From the NCBI GenBank assembly GCA_032821775.1, contig JAVLRN010000003.1, positions 1,674,001 through 1,738,000 of the forward strand: 64,000 nt of DNA. The letters are read 5' to 3'. Made by a program: the position numbers and the translations under genes. A model generated the notes under the pieces. That model saw only the letters and a list, made by a program, of their open reading frames with translations, searched no databases and was not told the origin of the DNA. This document shows positions 47,537-57,708 of this stretch, one piece after another. Each line of letters starts with the position of its first letter. The first letter of the stretch is position 1. The DNA comes from Sanguinoderma infundibulare (Eukaryota > Basidiomycota > Agaricomycetes > Polyporales > Polyporaceae).

Positions 47537-47860
47537 TCACAAAGCATCGCTACCTGTCAGGAGATCGAATGTGACCCGTCTATCATCCCACCTCACCTCC
47601 GGCACAAGCTGAACCAGGTCGACGAGTCGCTCCTTCTCCAGGCATTTGGAGTCCTCGAACGAGACACGGATGGCCTCTGATAAACCAAGTGCAGCCCGTT
47701 CGCGCAAGCACCTCGCAAGGCCACGCACGTCGAATTCGTACTGAAAGAGTTCCCACAATGACGACTGCATCATGATAGCGATATCCACTGCGGCGGTGTT
47801 CCTCGAGCGGGAAGTCGACCCTCACAACCTCGAGCGTGCGGAGACACGGAAAAATGTGTT
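47537..47860 (-). pseudogene. Relic resembling the C-terminal part of an F-box/LRR-type protein
   Basis: Reads HIFPCLRTLEVVRVDFPLEE then, after a frame break in a CCGCCGC run near 47792, AVDIAIMMQSSLWELFQYEF and LARCLRERAALGLSEAIRVS with VDLVQLVPEVRWDDRRVTFD, ending LLTGSDAL. FPxLRTLEV and the short closing helix are typical of the many agaricomycete F-box proteins. A stop (TAA) precedes the first segment and there is no F-box, so this looks like a fragment. Resemblance judged by eye only. Confidence 0.35.
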
Positions 47861-48042
47861 ATGACGGCCTAGCAGCCAGGTCGAAAGCGGAAGAGATGGA
47901 GGGACCCATCATCGTCTGCTCCCTACAGGAAGCGGCCCGGACCCGTCGCGACGCGAATCGACAGACGCCTCCCGGACCGATGTCGCCGCCAGGAGCAGCA
48001 CAGCGCTTAGCTGCAGCCTCAGCCTCAACCTCAACTGCGGCT

Positions 48043-48095
48043 CTCTTGACTCTCGACGTCCTGCGGCTTTCTTGACTCTCGACGTCCTGAGGCTT
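48043..48095. repeat. Tandem direct repeat, 27-bp unit, two copies
   Basis: tcttgactctcgacgtcctg occurs at 48043 and again at 48070; the units continue as cggcttt and aggcttg, so two differences in 27 bp. A shorter run of cagcctcaacctcaac repeats lies just left (48015-48035). Confidence 0.75.
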
Positions 48096-48287
48096 GCAAA
48101 ATAACTGCTGCCCTTCGCGGCTTGCACGCAACATGGACATGGAGTGTTTGGTTTGCCATACCAGCCGCCAAGGCACACTGCACTTTAAGGCTTGCACGAG
48201 CACCTACAGGACACCCTCGCCCCCTTCCTCCCAACGCCCAAGCTACACTCGATATTTCCACACTACTCTCAACCGCCATACGCCAAC

Positions 48288-50527
48288 ATGTCTCCGCATC
48301 TACTCTTCGCTCTATCTACACTCGTAACTATCCTTCACCTCCTGGCATCATCTTCGATCCGGCTCTTCGTACACGTCTCTTTCATCATCTTTTCTCCGAT
48401 CTTTGTCAGCTTCAGTACCGGCTTTATCCTTGGCTTCTATTCACGGAATGGAGGAGCAAATTTCGTCTCAGCGGTCCCGGTTTGCAGCCCACCGAGTAGC
48501 GCCTCCCCCAAGCTGGTTATCCACTTCGCGCATTTCCTCTATCATGGCGTGGTCCTGCTCGTCTCAGGTGCCTCGTCCCTCCTCTGGTGCCTTCCCCTCT
48601 TCTTCCGCGTCATCGTTTTCATCGCCCGCACCGTTTTGGCTCATATAGGCCTCATTCGATGCCTCGCATGGACATTCGTCACTTCCCCAACAAGACTTAT
48701 CGAGCATCTCCTCGAGGCGTTGGTGGTATACGGCACCGAGACTATTTCTGCAGCACTTCCGTCCTCCCTGTCAACTGCTCTAGGCTGGGCGGCTGAGAAC
48801 GGCTTGTCCATCAAGGTATGTCATCACAATATCACTACCCTTCACACGATTATCTGATGCCTAACGCAAACCTGCTCAAGGTCGTAACCGCTTTCGGAAT
48901 CGTGACCTCTGTCGGGTCCCGGCTCGGGGCCGTCAGGCTCCTCATCCCCGTCCTCTTCATTGGAACTCGTGCTTGGACGATGGCGACTCACCTCGCCACA
49001 CTTGCACGGGCTATCAGTATTCTTACGTCGCTGCTTAGCCTCGACTTACTCGTTGAGGTTCTCTGTGGCGCTTTCTTCGTCTACGTCCTATCGGCCTTCG
49101 TCTGCCGCTTCCGCTCGATCCTGCGCGGAGCTTTCAAGGTCGCCGCCAACGTGACCGCGACATGTGCTCAGGCTGGCTGTACTCTTGTCGACATCGGCGC
49201 GCCATTATACTCTCCCTTGGTCTCTGCCGGAAACTCCCAGGGTCAGGTCGACGACTCGTATGTTAGGAACGCGTTTTCTGGACTGCTGGGATATCTCGCC
49301 GCTCTCGGTGAAACGGTTCGCCTCTCTGCTAGGGTCTCTTCGGACGAGCGAACTCCCGCTCCGTCTTCTCCGGTCCCTGCCTCTGCCTCTTTCGAGTCTA
49401 CCCCATTCTACGGCGTTTCTTACAGACAGCCTAGGTTTCCTGGCTCCCTGTCGTCCACGATCATCTCACTCGTCCAAGAGGAGATCCACTGCACGGCCCT
49501 CAACTCGGTGGATCACATTGCGCAAGTCACGTTTGACATCGACCACGACGTTGACATCATCGGAGCTTGGCTTGCTCGCAAGTGTGGTGCGTTTGCTGGA
49601 CGGGTGTACCCCCCTGTGGCGATCAGCCCATTGGGCCTGGAGCACCCGGAAGTCGGTCACGATAGGATTTTCATTCGCCTTGACCTCCTCGTCCAGCCGG
49701 AGAATATCGACCTCGACGTACACTACACGGTGCTCATCGCGGAGATCGTGCCCTCTCACGAGTCGCCGACCGTGTTCACAATCGTCGAGCAAGGGAAGTC
49801 CCGGTCGGTCGTTAGGCGCATCGGCCTCAAGTTCCACGGCGTTCGCGCGACGGAAAACGACTCTGTCCTCATCGACTGGCAATCGGGCTGCGCGTCTTTG
49901 GGCGGCTTCTGGTCGGAGGAGTACCAGCAGCTTGGTCGGAACGTGCGGTGGGAGAAGGAGGCCGACGTGTTCCTCAGGCGGCATGGAATTCCTGAGCAGA
50001 AGTGGGTGCACGACGTGCTCTGCGCGGGATGGCAAGAACGTCTTGGTGGCCGCGTGGCCGACGGGCTTTACGCGAGCTGCTCGCACGACGGCTTCCATCC
50101 CGTTGAGTCCGGCGGGCGGTGGGATGATGATTCCGCGGTCAACACTCTGCCCGAATCCGTCCGCTCGTCGAGTAGCCTCGCGGACAACGCGAACGCCTTC
50201 AACCTCGACTTTGACTGCGTCGGCTCTGAATACAGCGCAGACGAGCTCGCATCCAACTACCCATCCCCTCCTCGCACTCCGCCCTCGGACGCTGGCTACC
50301 CGTTCTCTACGACGACCGTATGGCCGCCGAGCACCCCGGTCCGGACCGCACGCGAAACGCGCGGGTTCCGATGCCCGACGACGTCCTCCACGTCCTCCAC
50401 GACCCCGTCCACGCCTATAACTGTGACTCCGCCCTCCACGCCTCCTGCTGATGGGCTGATGGACGACCCTTTCGTCTTGGAGTCGAGTTCCGTCTGGATG
50501 CCGCACGCTGCTACGACTGCCGCCTAA
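48288..50527 (+). CDS. Orphan multi-pass membrane protein with a large soluble C-terminal domain
   Basis: Not recognised. Exons 48288-48815 and 48881-50527 give 724 aa; an in-frame ATG at 48192 would add 32 residues. Hydrophobic segments in the first 270 residues: LLFALSTLVTILHLLA, VHVSFIIFSPIFVSFSTGFI, HFLYHGVVLLVSGASSLLWC, LFFRVIVFIARTVLAHIG, LGAVRLLIPVLFIGTRAW and VLCGAFFVYVLSAFVC, so about six to seven membrane or re-entrant helices. The C-terminal half (about residues 370-590) looks folded: IAQVTFDIDHDVDIIGAWLA, RIFIRLDLLVQPENIDLDVH and IVEQGKSRSVVRRIGLKFHG. The last 130 residues are Ser/Thr/Pro-rich (TTSSTSSTTPSTPITVTPPS). The long consistent frame, a clean intron and a strong compositional pattern argue for a real gene. 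Confidence 0.75.
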
Positions 50528-51106
50528 GTGTTCCGGTGTAGAGAATTTGAGTGTTGGCGTTTTTCTCTTCTGGCATGGTGCGCCAGCATTCGACACCTAC
50601 GTCCTGGACGGCGCTGACGACCCTCCGTCCCGCAGTTTCATCCTCATTCGGGCTCCTCTTCCTCTTTCTGTTTGCAGCGTTCTCATCGAATTCGTCCCGA
50701 AAGAAAACTCCGCCGACGTTCGTCCGCTGATCTTTGTGCAATGCGCGGATCCGCCACGCTTACTGCTCGCCCGGTCCAGTCCACCTCGGTGGTGGGCCAC
50801 GCGTGATGTGGAGGACGGGGATACTTGCGGTGAGGGATTATGTCGCCCCTCAACTCGCCTTCCTCATCCGCTGCGGCACGGACTTCGGACCCCGGCACTT
50901 AAACCACATATATTGTTCGAGACTCGGGTTTCACAGCAGATGTGTAGCATATGAATAATTCATCTGCTTTTTATCACAATCAAGGCGTAAACTGCCAAGT
51001 GCATGCTCGTCAAAGTGCAGTACTGCGTTCACATGAGATCTAGATGGTATGATGGTTTACAACAAGATGAAGCGTGCAAGACAGCCGGGGAGGGAAATTT
51101 TGAGGT
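50528..51106. other. Convergent 3' flanks of the multi-TM orphan and DUT1
   Basis: 579 bp. Antisense ORFs here (for example 50511-50741) are Lys/Arg-rich but show no family. No gene seen. Confidence 0.45.
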
Positions 51107-51845
51107 TCAGAGCGCGTTGTGCCCACCTGTTGAACCGAAACCTCCCGCTCCGCGCAGGGTCTCGTCAAGGTCCTGAAAGAAAGGTCAAGGTTCAGCAGCA
51201 GTGATACCCCACCACTATAGATGTAATTACCTGGACTTCGACGACGTCTGGTGTAACGATACGCTCCAGGATAAGTTGTGCGATCCGGTCACCCTCGTTC
51301 GCTGGAATGCAGTTCAATCGATGGGCTACCATGCTACAAGCACTATTGCTTACCTGTGAAGTCTTGGTCGGAGAGGTTGTAGAGGAGGACAAAGACGATG
51401 CCTCTGTAGTCGGCGTCGATGACACCCGCACCGGTGTCGATCATGAACTTCGAAGCTGAACGACCCCAATTCGTGAGCTATGAATATGACTGCGGGCAAC
51501 GCAGAAACACACACCAAGACCGCTCCGAGGGGCGACGCGTCCGTAGGTCCCTGCAGGGACTGCGACGGATATCTGGGTATCGACAAGAGCCTTGCCTCGC
51601 GCCGGGATGAGCTTGGTCTCAGCACTACTCTGGGTTCAGTCACGCATGCGGGAGCATCAAACGCATCGGAAGACGCACCTGTACAGGTCGTACCCCGCAG
51701 CAAGGGAGGACCCGCGCGTGGGCAAACGCGCTTTGTCGGAGTGACGCTTGATGAGGAGGCCCGAGACGGGCGCGAGCTCGGACTTGTCTGCTGGGTTGGG
51801 GGTCATCTTGCGCTTCTTCTGCTGAGGGGCGTCGAGGTCGGACAT
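51107..51845 (-). CDS. DUT1: Deoxyuridine 5'-triphosphate nucleotidohydrolase (dUTPase)
   Basis: Trimeric enzyme that hydrolyses dUTP to dUMP, keeping uracil out of DNA and feeding dTMP synthesis. Start [20 protein letters not shown] (PQQKKRK is a likely nuclear signal). All five dUTPase motifs are present across exons: AAGYDLYSAE (1, split by an intron), APRSGLAAK (2), [14 protein letters not shown] (3), [14 protein letters not shown] (4) and [15 protein letters not shown] (5, C-terminal arm). The catalytic Asp is in motif 3. About five exons; stop TGA at 51109-51107. Divergent from the PIP-box gene. Confidence 0.95.
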
Positions 51846-51934
51846 GCGAGGAGAGGGGCAGTCGAGAGCAGGACACGCGGAGGGAGCGAGGCAGGAAGCG
51901 ACAAGACGCGACGGTCACCGTGGCACACATAAAG

Positions 51935-51940
51935 ACGCGT
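51935..51940. promoter_or_regulatory. MCB element 1 (ACGCGT)
   Basis: Palindromic MBF consensus, 90 bp upstream of the DUT1 start and 178 bp upstream of the PIP-box gene start. Context aaagACGCGTcggc. Confidence 0.6.
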
Positions 51941-51982
51941 CGGCGGAGTCTGGAAGCGTGCAAACTCCGCTCGCCCACGATC

Positions 51983-51988
51983 ACGCGT
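51983..51988. promoter_or_regulatory. MCB element 2 (ACGCGT)
   Basis: Second palindromic MBF consensus, 48 bp centre-to-centre from the first, close to four helical turns and a half. Context gatcACGCGTcacgg. Confidence 0.6.
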
Positions 51989-52117
51989 CACGGTCTCCCG
52001 CCCATGACACTGACAGCTTCCTGAGCCTGCGAGATTGAAACAGTCACCAGGCACTTCCTGTGCCTTCCTCGTCTCCTCAGCCTCTCGCCTCCTTGCAAAG
52101 GTTCTCGACAGTCGCCG

Positions 52118-54033
52118 ATGCCGCTCTCTGTTGGCGGAGGGCAGCTCCCTCTCTCTGCTTTCTTCGCGTCCTCAGGACCATCACGGTCGTCAAAACGTAA
52201 GGTCTCCACCAAACGCAAGGCACCTCCCGATCCTGGGCAGGTTACGGAGCCCCCAAAGAAGAAAAGTAAACGCAAGGAGAACCTTGTTCCGTCTCACAAC
52301 GAGGACCTCGAGGATGCGACGAGTCTGAGCAAGCCAGGGCCTTCCAAAGCCGCCCGTCGACGGACCTTTGGTCTCGAGATGGTGGTAGACTCCAGTGATC
52401 GACGCGTCGAGGAGGAAGACGACGCCTTCGCCCAGTTGGTCTATCGACGACGAGCGAATATCAGCACCGAATACGCGTCGATCGATCTCACTCTCGATGG
52501 GTCCGACGACGTGACGGCGTGCTCTCCACCCGACCGCACACACCATCTGGAAACGCCCCCACTTACACCTGAAGTTCAGAATCGTCGTCGAGACCGTACC
52601 AGCATCACGTCGCTACCGTCTCCCCCTCTTACGGCTCCAGATGCCAAGAAATTACGAAAGAAACGCGAGGATGAACAAGGCCAGAAGGACGTCCTGGAGC
52701 TACCGCAAGTTAGCGCCGTTGATGCAGGTACGAGGCTTGCACTCCCGGATGTAATGGGTGCAGAGATGGGTACGCATAATGCAAGCTACAACCTTGAACA
52801 TTTTCTGACATTCCTCAGGTGCCACCCCGTCGGACGGCTTAGCCCCACAGCCTCACGTTCTTGAGCACAAAGAGCCTTGTCCATCATCGTCCCTTCAAAG
52901 CAGCCGGGATTTGATGCCACCTCCTCCCTTGCCACTCAAAGTCCTTCTGCCTGTCTCTTGTCCGTTGTCCGCCACCATGCCGATCATTCGCAGGCCCCGC
53001 TCCGTGGCTTCGGAGAAATGGGTACCCTCCTCTCAGACGCAAGAGCAGTCGATGTCCCGCGAGGCAGACACGCGGGACGACCAGTCGACGGACGAAGTAC
53101 CCCGAGGTCGTCCGGGGCAGGTGTCGCAGATTGTGCCCAGCTCCCAGTTGAGCGAGAGGGAGTTTGAACCTCTTCACGGCTCCTCTGACAAGCACGGCTC
53201 CGACAGGAAGTCACTCTCAACTCCGGTCCTGGCAGGTTCAGGGTCTGGCGTCACGACCCATGTGCAGGACGGCGACCAACAGGACTTGACCTCACACGAT
53301 GTAGTCGAGAGCTCTCAAAGTCAATCCGAGATTGAAATCACGGCAGCTTGGATCGACGAGCTGGCGGCTAGAAGGGAGGAAACGCTCAGGTGCGCGCAAT
53401 CTTTACCGTTGTGCTTGGCTTGTCAGTGGTAACCCGTGTTCCTCAATTCTTAGGCCGAAAAAGGCCAGAGCCATTTCGCCGCCCTCTTCCCCTCCCCGTG
53501 CTGTGGAGACCCAGGATTACGACGCGCAAGACGAGTACTCGCCGTCCATGGACGAGGCTTCGCAGAGTTCAACCCTAGAGGATCCACGCACGTGTCCACT
53601 CCCAGCGCTCGCGAGCACAGAGTCTGGTTCGGACGAGTACGACGAGTCCACGTCCAGCGCGGCGCCGCAAGCAGGCCGGATCTCGGAGACGTTTGAGGGT
53701 CGGGACGAGAGCGGCAGCGAGCTGCCGCGCGATGAGCACACTGGCCTTGGCTGGTCGCGCTCTTCCTCTCCGAGGCAGGGCGGCCGTCGACGGCTACATG
53801 TGCGCGTACACGACACGTCGCCACATGGAAATCCGGGCCGCGACGAGGTCTCCGCATCTTCCCTTCCCGCTCAAAGCCCTGAAGGCTGCCCGATTTCATC
53901 CTCTCGTGGTTCATCCCTCCCATCTGCCTCGCCCTTGTTCAAATTCCTGGATATGTTCTCGCAGTCGGGGGCTGAGGATGAGTCCGAAGTCGGACCCTCC
54001 CAGGACCGGGATGATGACGCGGATGATTTCTAG
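52118..54033 (+). CDS. Disordered nuclear protein with N-terminal PIP box and SQ/TQ cluster (candidate replication/repair factor)
   Basis: Not recognised as a named family. Exons 52118-52727, 52819-53389 and 53454-54033 join exactly to 586 aa. Start MPLSVGGGQLPLSAFFASSG. Residues 9-16, QLPLSAFF, fit the PCNA-interacting consensus QxxLxxFF perfectly. They are followed by basic clusters (SSKRKVSTKRK, PPKKKSKRKEN) that suit both PCNA binding and nuclear import. RRRTFGLEMVVDSSDRR and STEYASIDLTLDGSDD follow; the latter has a SUMO-interaction-like IDLTL next to acidic residues. Residues 290-400 carry clustered SQ/TQ sites (VPSSQTQEQS, VPSSQLSERE, VESSQSQSEI), typical ATM/ATR targets. The end has SPLFKFLDMFSQSGAEDES and an acidic tail DRDDDADDF. 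A shared MCB promoter with DUT1 suggests G1/S expression. Confidence 0.75.
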
Positions 54034-54476
54034 TGGACTTTGCTCTGCTCTGGTGCTTTGGATATGTACCATATTGGTTCGGTTTCCTTGTATTCTGTCA
54101 GTGTTCTGGCTGTGCACTCGCTGGCTTACACATTGGTAATACAGAATGTGCAGCTTTCAGCGCGGTGTGACGCGCTTAAACGCGGTCATGTGAGTCTGGT
54201 CACAGAACCCTACCGCTTGAACTTGAAGCGGCGGCGGACGCGGATCGTCCTCTGAATCCGATGTGGCTGGCTCAAGTGCGTCGACAGCTGACTGGACAGC
54301 ATGTCGTCGAGCTCGGTGTTCCAGCCGGGACCTCAGCAAGTTGTCAGCCACTCTTCGCGTCAGTTAAAGCCAGTGCGAATCCTACCTTCTCAGCAGCCCC
54401 GCTAGCCATCCAGGCCTGTTGATCCGCATAGCTGCACGCCTTTCCGAATCCTTCATCTCGCTTTACTACACCAGCC
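54034..54476. other. Spacer right of the PIP-box gene, possible small minus-strand ORF
   Basis: 443 bp. A minus-strand stretch (54351-54170) reads VADNLLRSRLEHRARRHAVQ then SAVDALEPATSDSEDDPRP, which is protein-like, but it has no ATG of its own. Joining it to an upstream exon needs a 33-nt intron. Left unannotated as a gene. Confidence 0.35.
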
Positions 54477-55172
54477 ATGCCAGCGACCGCTTCCATCTCC
54501 TCTTCCTCTCTCACCTCCTCTTCCTCCAGCATCTTGAGCGAGCGCGAGGTGAAGAAGCTCGAGAAGATCATGGCCCGCGACGCGAGCGCGGAACAGAAGC
54601 AGCTCGACACGGCGCTGAACGACGTCAAGAAAGCGGAGAAGGCGCTCAGCCAGAGTTCTAAGGTGCGTCGTCAACCCCTTCTTCCCCTTTCGCTCAGGAC
54701 GCATGCCAATGCCACTTGCGTGCGTGTCCAAGGCTGCGGAGCGGGCGCAGAGGCTGGTCACCAAGACCGCAGAGCGGGAGATCGCGGCCAAGAAGGTGCT
54801 CGACAAGGCCCGGACCAAGCTCGAGCGCGCGCAGGAGGAGGAGCGCATAGCGCAAAATGCTCTCGCGGTGGGTGCCCGGCTCCACCGTCCTCCCCGACTT
54901 TGGCAGCGCCGCTGACGGTTTCGGCCATGCACGCAGGTCAAGGAGGCGCACGAGGCCGAGACGGAGCGTGCCGTGCGTCAGGCACAGGTAGACTTCGAAG
55001 ACTGCCAGCAATCCGCGGAGGCGAACGCGGTGAGCTCTGTCGGTCATTCGTGCGCCTTCGACGGAGGGTCGCTGACGTCCCCGCTTTGCAGGGAGACCGC
55101 GAAGTGAGGCTGGCCGACGTCCGTGCTCAGTGCGGCGTCAACCTCCCGTGCTCCCCTGGCACCCGTCCGTAG
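54477..55172 (+). CDS. Small coiled-coil protein, unknown function
   Basis: Start MPATASISSSSLTSSSSSIL (poly-Ser), then SEREVKKLEKIMARDASAEQ and LDTALNDVKKAEKALSQSSK. Three short introns separate further Ala/Glu/Arg-rich helices: AAERAQRLVTKTAEREIAAK, VLDKARTKLERAQEEERIAQ, KEAHEAETERAVRQAQVDFE and DREVRLADVRAQCGVNLPC. The end is PGTRP. Nearly the whole protein of about 170 aa is predicted helical with heptad-like spacing. The exon boundaries fit GT-AG and keep frame. No family recognised. Confidence 0.6.
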   Translation: MPATASISSSSLTSSSSSILSEREVKKLEKIMARDASAEQKQLDTALNDVKKAEKALSQSSKVRRQPLLPLSLRTHANATCVRVQGCGAGAEAGHQDRRAGDRGQEGARQGPDQARARAGGGAHSAKCSRGGCPAPPSSPTLAAPLTVSAMHAGQGGARGRDGACRASGTGRLRRLPAIRGGERGELCRSFVRLRRRVADVPALQGDREVRLADVRAQCGVNLPCSPGTRP

Positions 55173-55493
55173 TGGCGAGAACGTCTCTTGTTCTGGGATG
55201 CCTGTTTTCTTTTCGGGGCCTGCGGGGGTCATTCATCTAGGTTTCTTGCATACGGTACTTGATGTTGGTTTCCCTGGGGCTATGAATGGAAGTAGGGATC
55301 TGGGGCTGCCTATACGTCATTTCCGCCGAAGATCTGGCACGGGAAGCGCAATATATACAACGCATCGCGGAAAGCGGGGTGCACTTGACACGCATCGTCT
55401 TCACATCGATGTCGCGTGCGGGTGTTATATACCGTGTCCCCGGGAACAAACTTTATTTCCCCACTCTGCCCTTCAAAACGCTATAGTGCGCTA
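55173..55493. other. Short intergenic stretch
   Basis: 321 bp between two plus-strand genes. A TATA-like gcaatatatacaac (55348-55361) lies about 135 bp before the next ATG. No gene seen. Confidence 0.4.
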
Positions 55494-56995
55494 ATGGACA
55501 CCCTCTGTATGCCGTCCTGATCATAATAATGTCTGCCTGGGACTGACGGCTTTGCCCCAGCTTTAGAGGCAGACGAAGATTCTCTCGCAGAAGGGCACTC
55601 GGGGTTTCTCAAAGCTTTACGGCAAAGCCTCTCGAAGTCTTCCGTCGGGTCCCTTCTAGCGAGCTACCGCGCATCGTTGCAGAAAGACCTGCAAGAGACC
55701 CTCGGAGGAACCGAAGAGATGGGATCTCGTCAACCTGGCTCGCCCACGGATCGCCCGGATCGCCACTCGAGTTCAGCTTTGTCGCACTCCAGCCAGATAT
55801 CACCCCGGGCCTCCACAATGTCGTTGAACGCCAAGCAGGTGGTGGCCGATATCGCGCATATGGGACACACGCGATCCACCTCGTTGGCTAGCACCTTTTC
55901 GGCTTCCTTCTCTCACTCTTCCTGCGACAACTCGTCTTCTGCAGCCACGGCGCCGTCCTCGGATTGCGCGTCGGCCGAGGACAGCCCGCCTCCGCTCACC
56001 CCGGATTCGTCGTTCTCTAAAGAGGGCGTCAAGACCTCCGCCGTCGCAACCTATCAACATACGCGCACGAAAGCCAGCAGACTGACGTCAGCCTGGGACG
56101 ACGACGAAGAGGATGCTTGGTACGAGCTCACCCGGGAGTACGTACGGAGGGGAAAACGGCCCCAGCGCTCGAAGGTGAGTATATGCAGCCGCATACAGCC
56201 ACCATCGACACCTTATACATCCTCTGCAGCGTTTTAATCCATCACCGTCCTTGCGCGCAAATACCCACGGGCTCGTCGCGACGGAGAACAATTCGGAGGA
56301 ATGGTTTGGCTTGATGTACGCTCTGGAGGCGAGCAGGATGGATCGTCACCCTGCCCGTGACGAGCACGTTTGTGCCGGCGGGGAGTATTCAAAGGTGAGC
56401 CAATGTCGATCTGCGTGGACGATCTCATACGAATGTATGCCAGAGCCGCGAGTCCTGGGCCGCACTGCGTCAAGGGTACGCGGACTCCGTCCTCGAAGAA
56501 CAAGACTACCAGGAGTGGCAGCTGTGGCATCTGGAGTTGGAATGGGAGGAGCAGAGGAGACGGACGCAGAGGGCTGTGGACTTCTTGAACGTCTCCGCGG
56601 AGCGATCAACCTTGTACGTCCAGGAGTGGAGGCTGGTAACATGGATCGTGACAATGGTGAGAGCGGTATTTCTGCCATGAAACCTGCATCAGCATCAACG
56701 TTCAACTCTCGGTTCTAGAAGAATGCGGGACCGTACCACGATGAGTACGATGGGAAGTTGATGGAGTCGGCTGAGGACCAGCTCGCTTTGATCGCAAACT
56801 ATAAGATGGTTAGTATCGCTTGCGTCTCCCAAAACAATCGATATTCAACTCGGCTGACCCTCTTAGGCCACATACCCTCCACCTCTCAACCGACCGATAG
56901 ATTGTTTGAAGCGGTCTTGCTCGCTTTCCCGACTCCAGACTCGAAATAGTGGCCAGACCACTGCGGATCAGGTCAGATATTCTCGGAGACAATGA
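55494..56995 (+). CDS. Hypothetical protein, Ser-rich N-terminal half and charged helical C-terminal half
   Basis: Not recognised. First coding exon is only 13 nt (55494-55506, MDTL plus one base). Exon 2, 55561-56174, continues SLEADEDSLAEGHSGFLKAL, SASFSHSSCDNSSSAATA and ASRLTSAWDDDEEDAWYELT. Exon 3, 56230-56394, has TENNSEEWFGLMYALEASRM. Exon 4 from 56444 has SRESWAALRQGYADSVLEEQ, DYQEWQLWHLELEWEEQRR and VDFLNVSAERSTLYVQEWRL. Then EYDGKLMESAEDQLALIANY and a short last exon, ATYPPPLNRPI onward. The end of exon 4 and the stop at 56993-56995 are approximate. Trp-rich acidic helices and the precise phase of the first three joins support a real gene. Confidence 0.55.
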
Positions 56996-57708
56996 GGAGA
57001 ATAGTCAAAATTGTTACCGGATAGTCATCAGATAGTCGCGGAGACAATGTCGTGAATAAGCAGAGCATTGTCTGACTATTCACCACCTTTTCTCCAGCTT
57101 TTCGGCCCGGCGCTTGGCGCGAGCGACCTGGTCGGCCCCCTCCGATTGCCTTTTAGGTACTGGTTTCAGACTCGTTTTATGGCCAGAAATAATACGAAAA
57201 ATGTCCATTAAATGCGGGATACATGGGTGACATCCTCCGAGCCCATGGAGGGTACATAAAAACTACATGAGGTATACTTGCGTGATGGGATGGAGAGGTG
57301 GCGAGAGGGAGTACGCCGGTGCGGCCGAGTGGAATAAACCACAGAGCGTCAGCCTTGAACGCGCTGCACGCATATCCCATCACTTTCGTCGATGCCTGAC
57401 TCTGGCAGACAATGCGAAGTTAAGCAACTCTTCCCTTTACGCGAAGTCAATCACTCACATCAAGGTACGCTTGATCTCGCGCCGCAACCCCTTTCTGCGC
57501 TCGCGCGTATCGTCCACAGAGTTCAGGGTTGAGGAGTAGCCCTCGTCGCTGGAACTGCTGTAGAGAATTTAGGTAATCGGGACGAGGAGAACGTGGAGTA
57601 CACGTACACATAGCTCTGCCATGACATCAGTCGCCCATCATCCAGCACCCGCCGCAACAATTCAAAGCATGTATCCAACCGCTCCGAAGCCGTCCGTGTC
57701 GCCTCGAT
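56996..57708. other. Intergenic, no supported gene
   Basis: 713 bp. A gatagtc motif recurs (57016-57045) and ggagacaatg occurs twice (56986 and 57041). No gene seen. Confidence 0.4.

Larger units (their letters stand above)
47238..48287. other. Intergenic stretch with an F-box-like relic and a 27-bp tandem repeat
   Basis: About 1.05 kb between GatC and the multi-TM orphan. Contains the minus-strand relic at 47537-47860 and the repeat at 48043-48095. Otherwise nothing supported. Confidence 0.5.
51846..52117. promoter_or_regulatory. 272-bp bidirectional promoter of DUT1 and the PIP-box gene, with MCB sites
   Basis: Two perfect ACGCGT hexamers (51935-51940 and 51983-51988) and related GACGCG/GACACGCG sites nearby. 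ACGCGT is the MluI cell-cycle box bound by MBF (Mbp1/Swi6-type factors), which drives G1/S genes including DNA-synthesis enzymes in fungi. Their number in such a short spacer, next to a dUTPase, argues for function. Confidence 0.65.

Noticed and set aside
49466..50596. 376-codon minus ORF antisense to the multi-TM orphan
   Set aside because: Arg/Gly-rich text typical of a shadow frame in GC-rich coding DNA; the plus frame has the intron, TM pattern and composition of a real protein.
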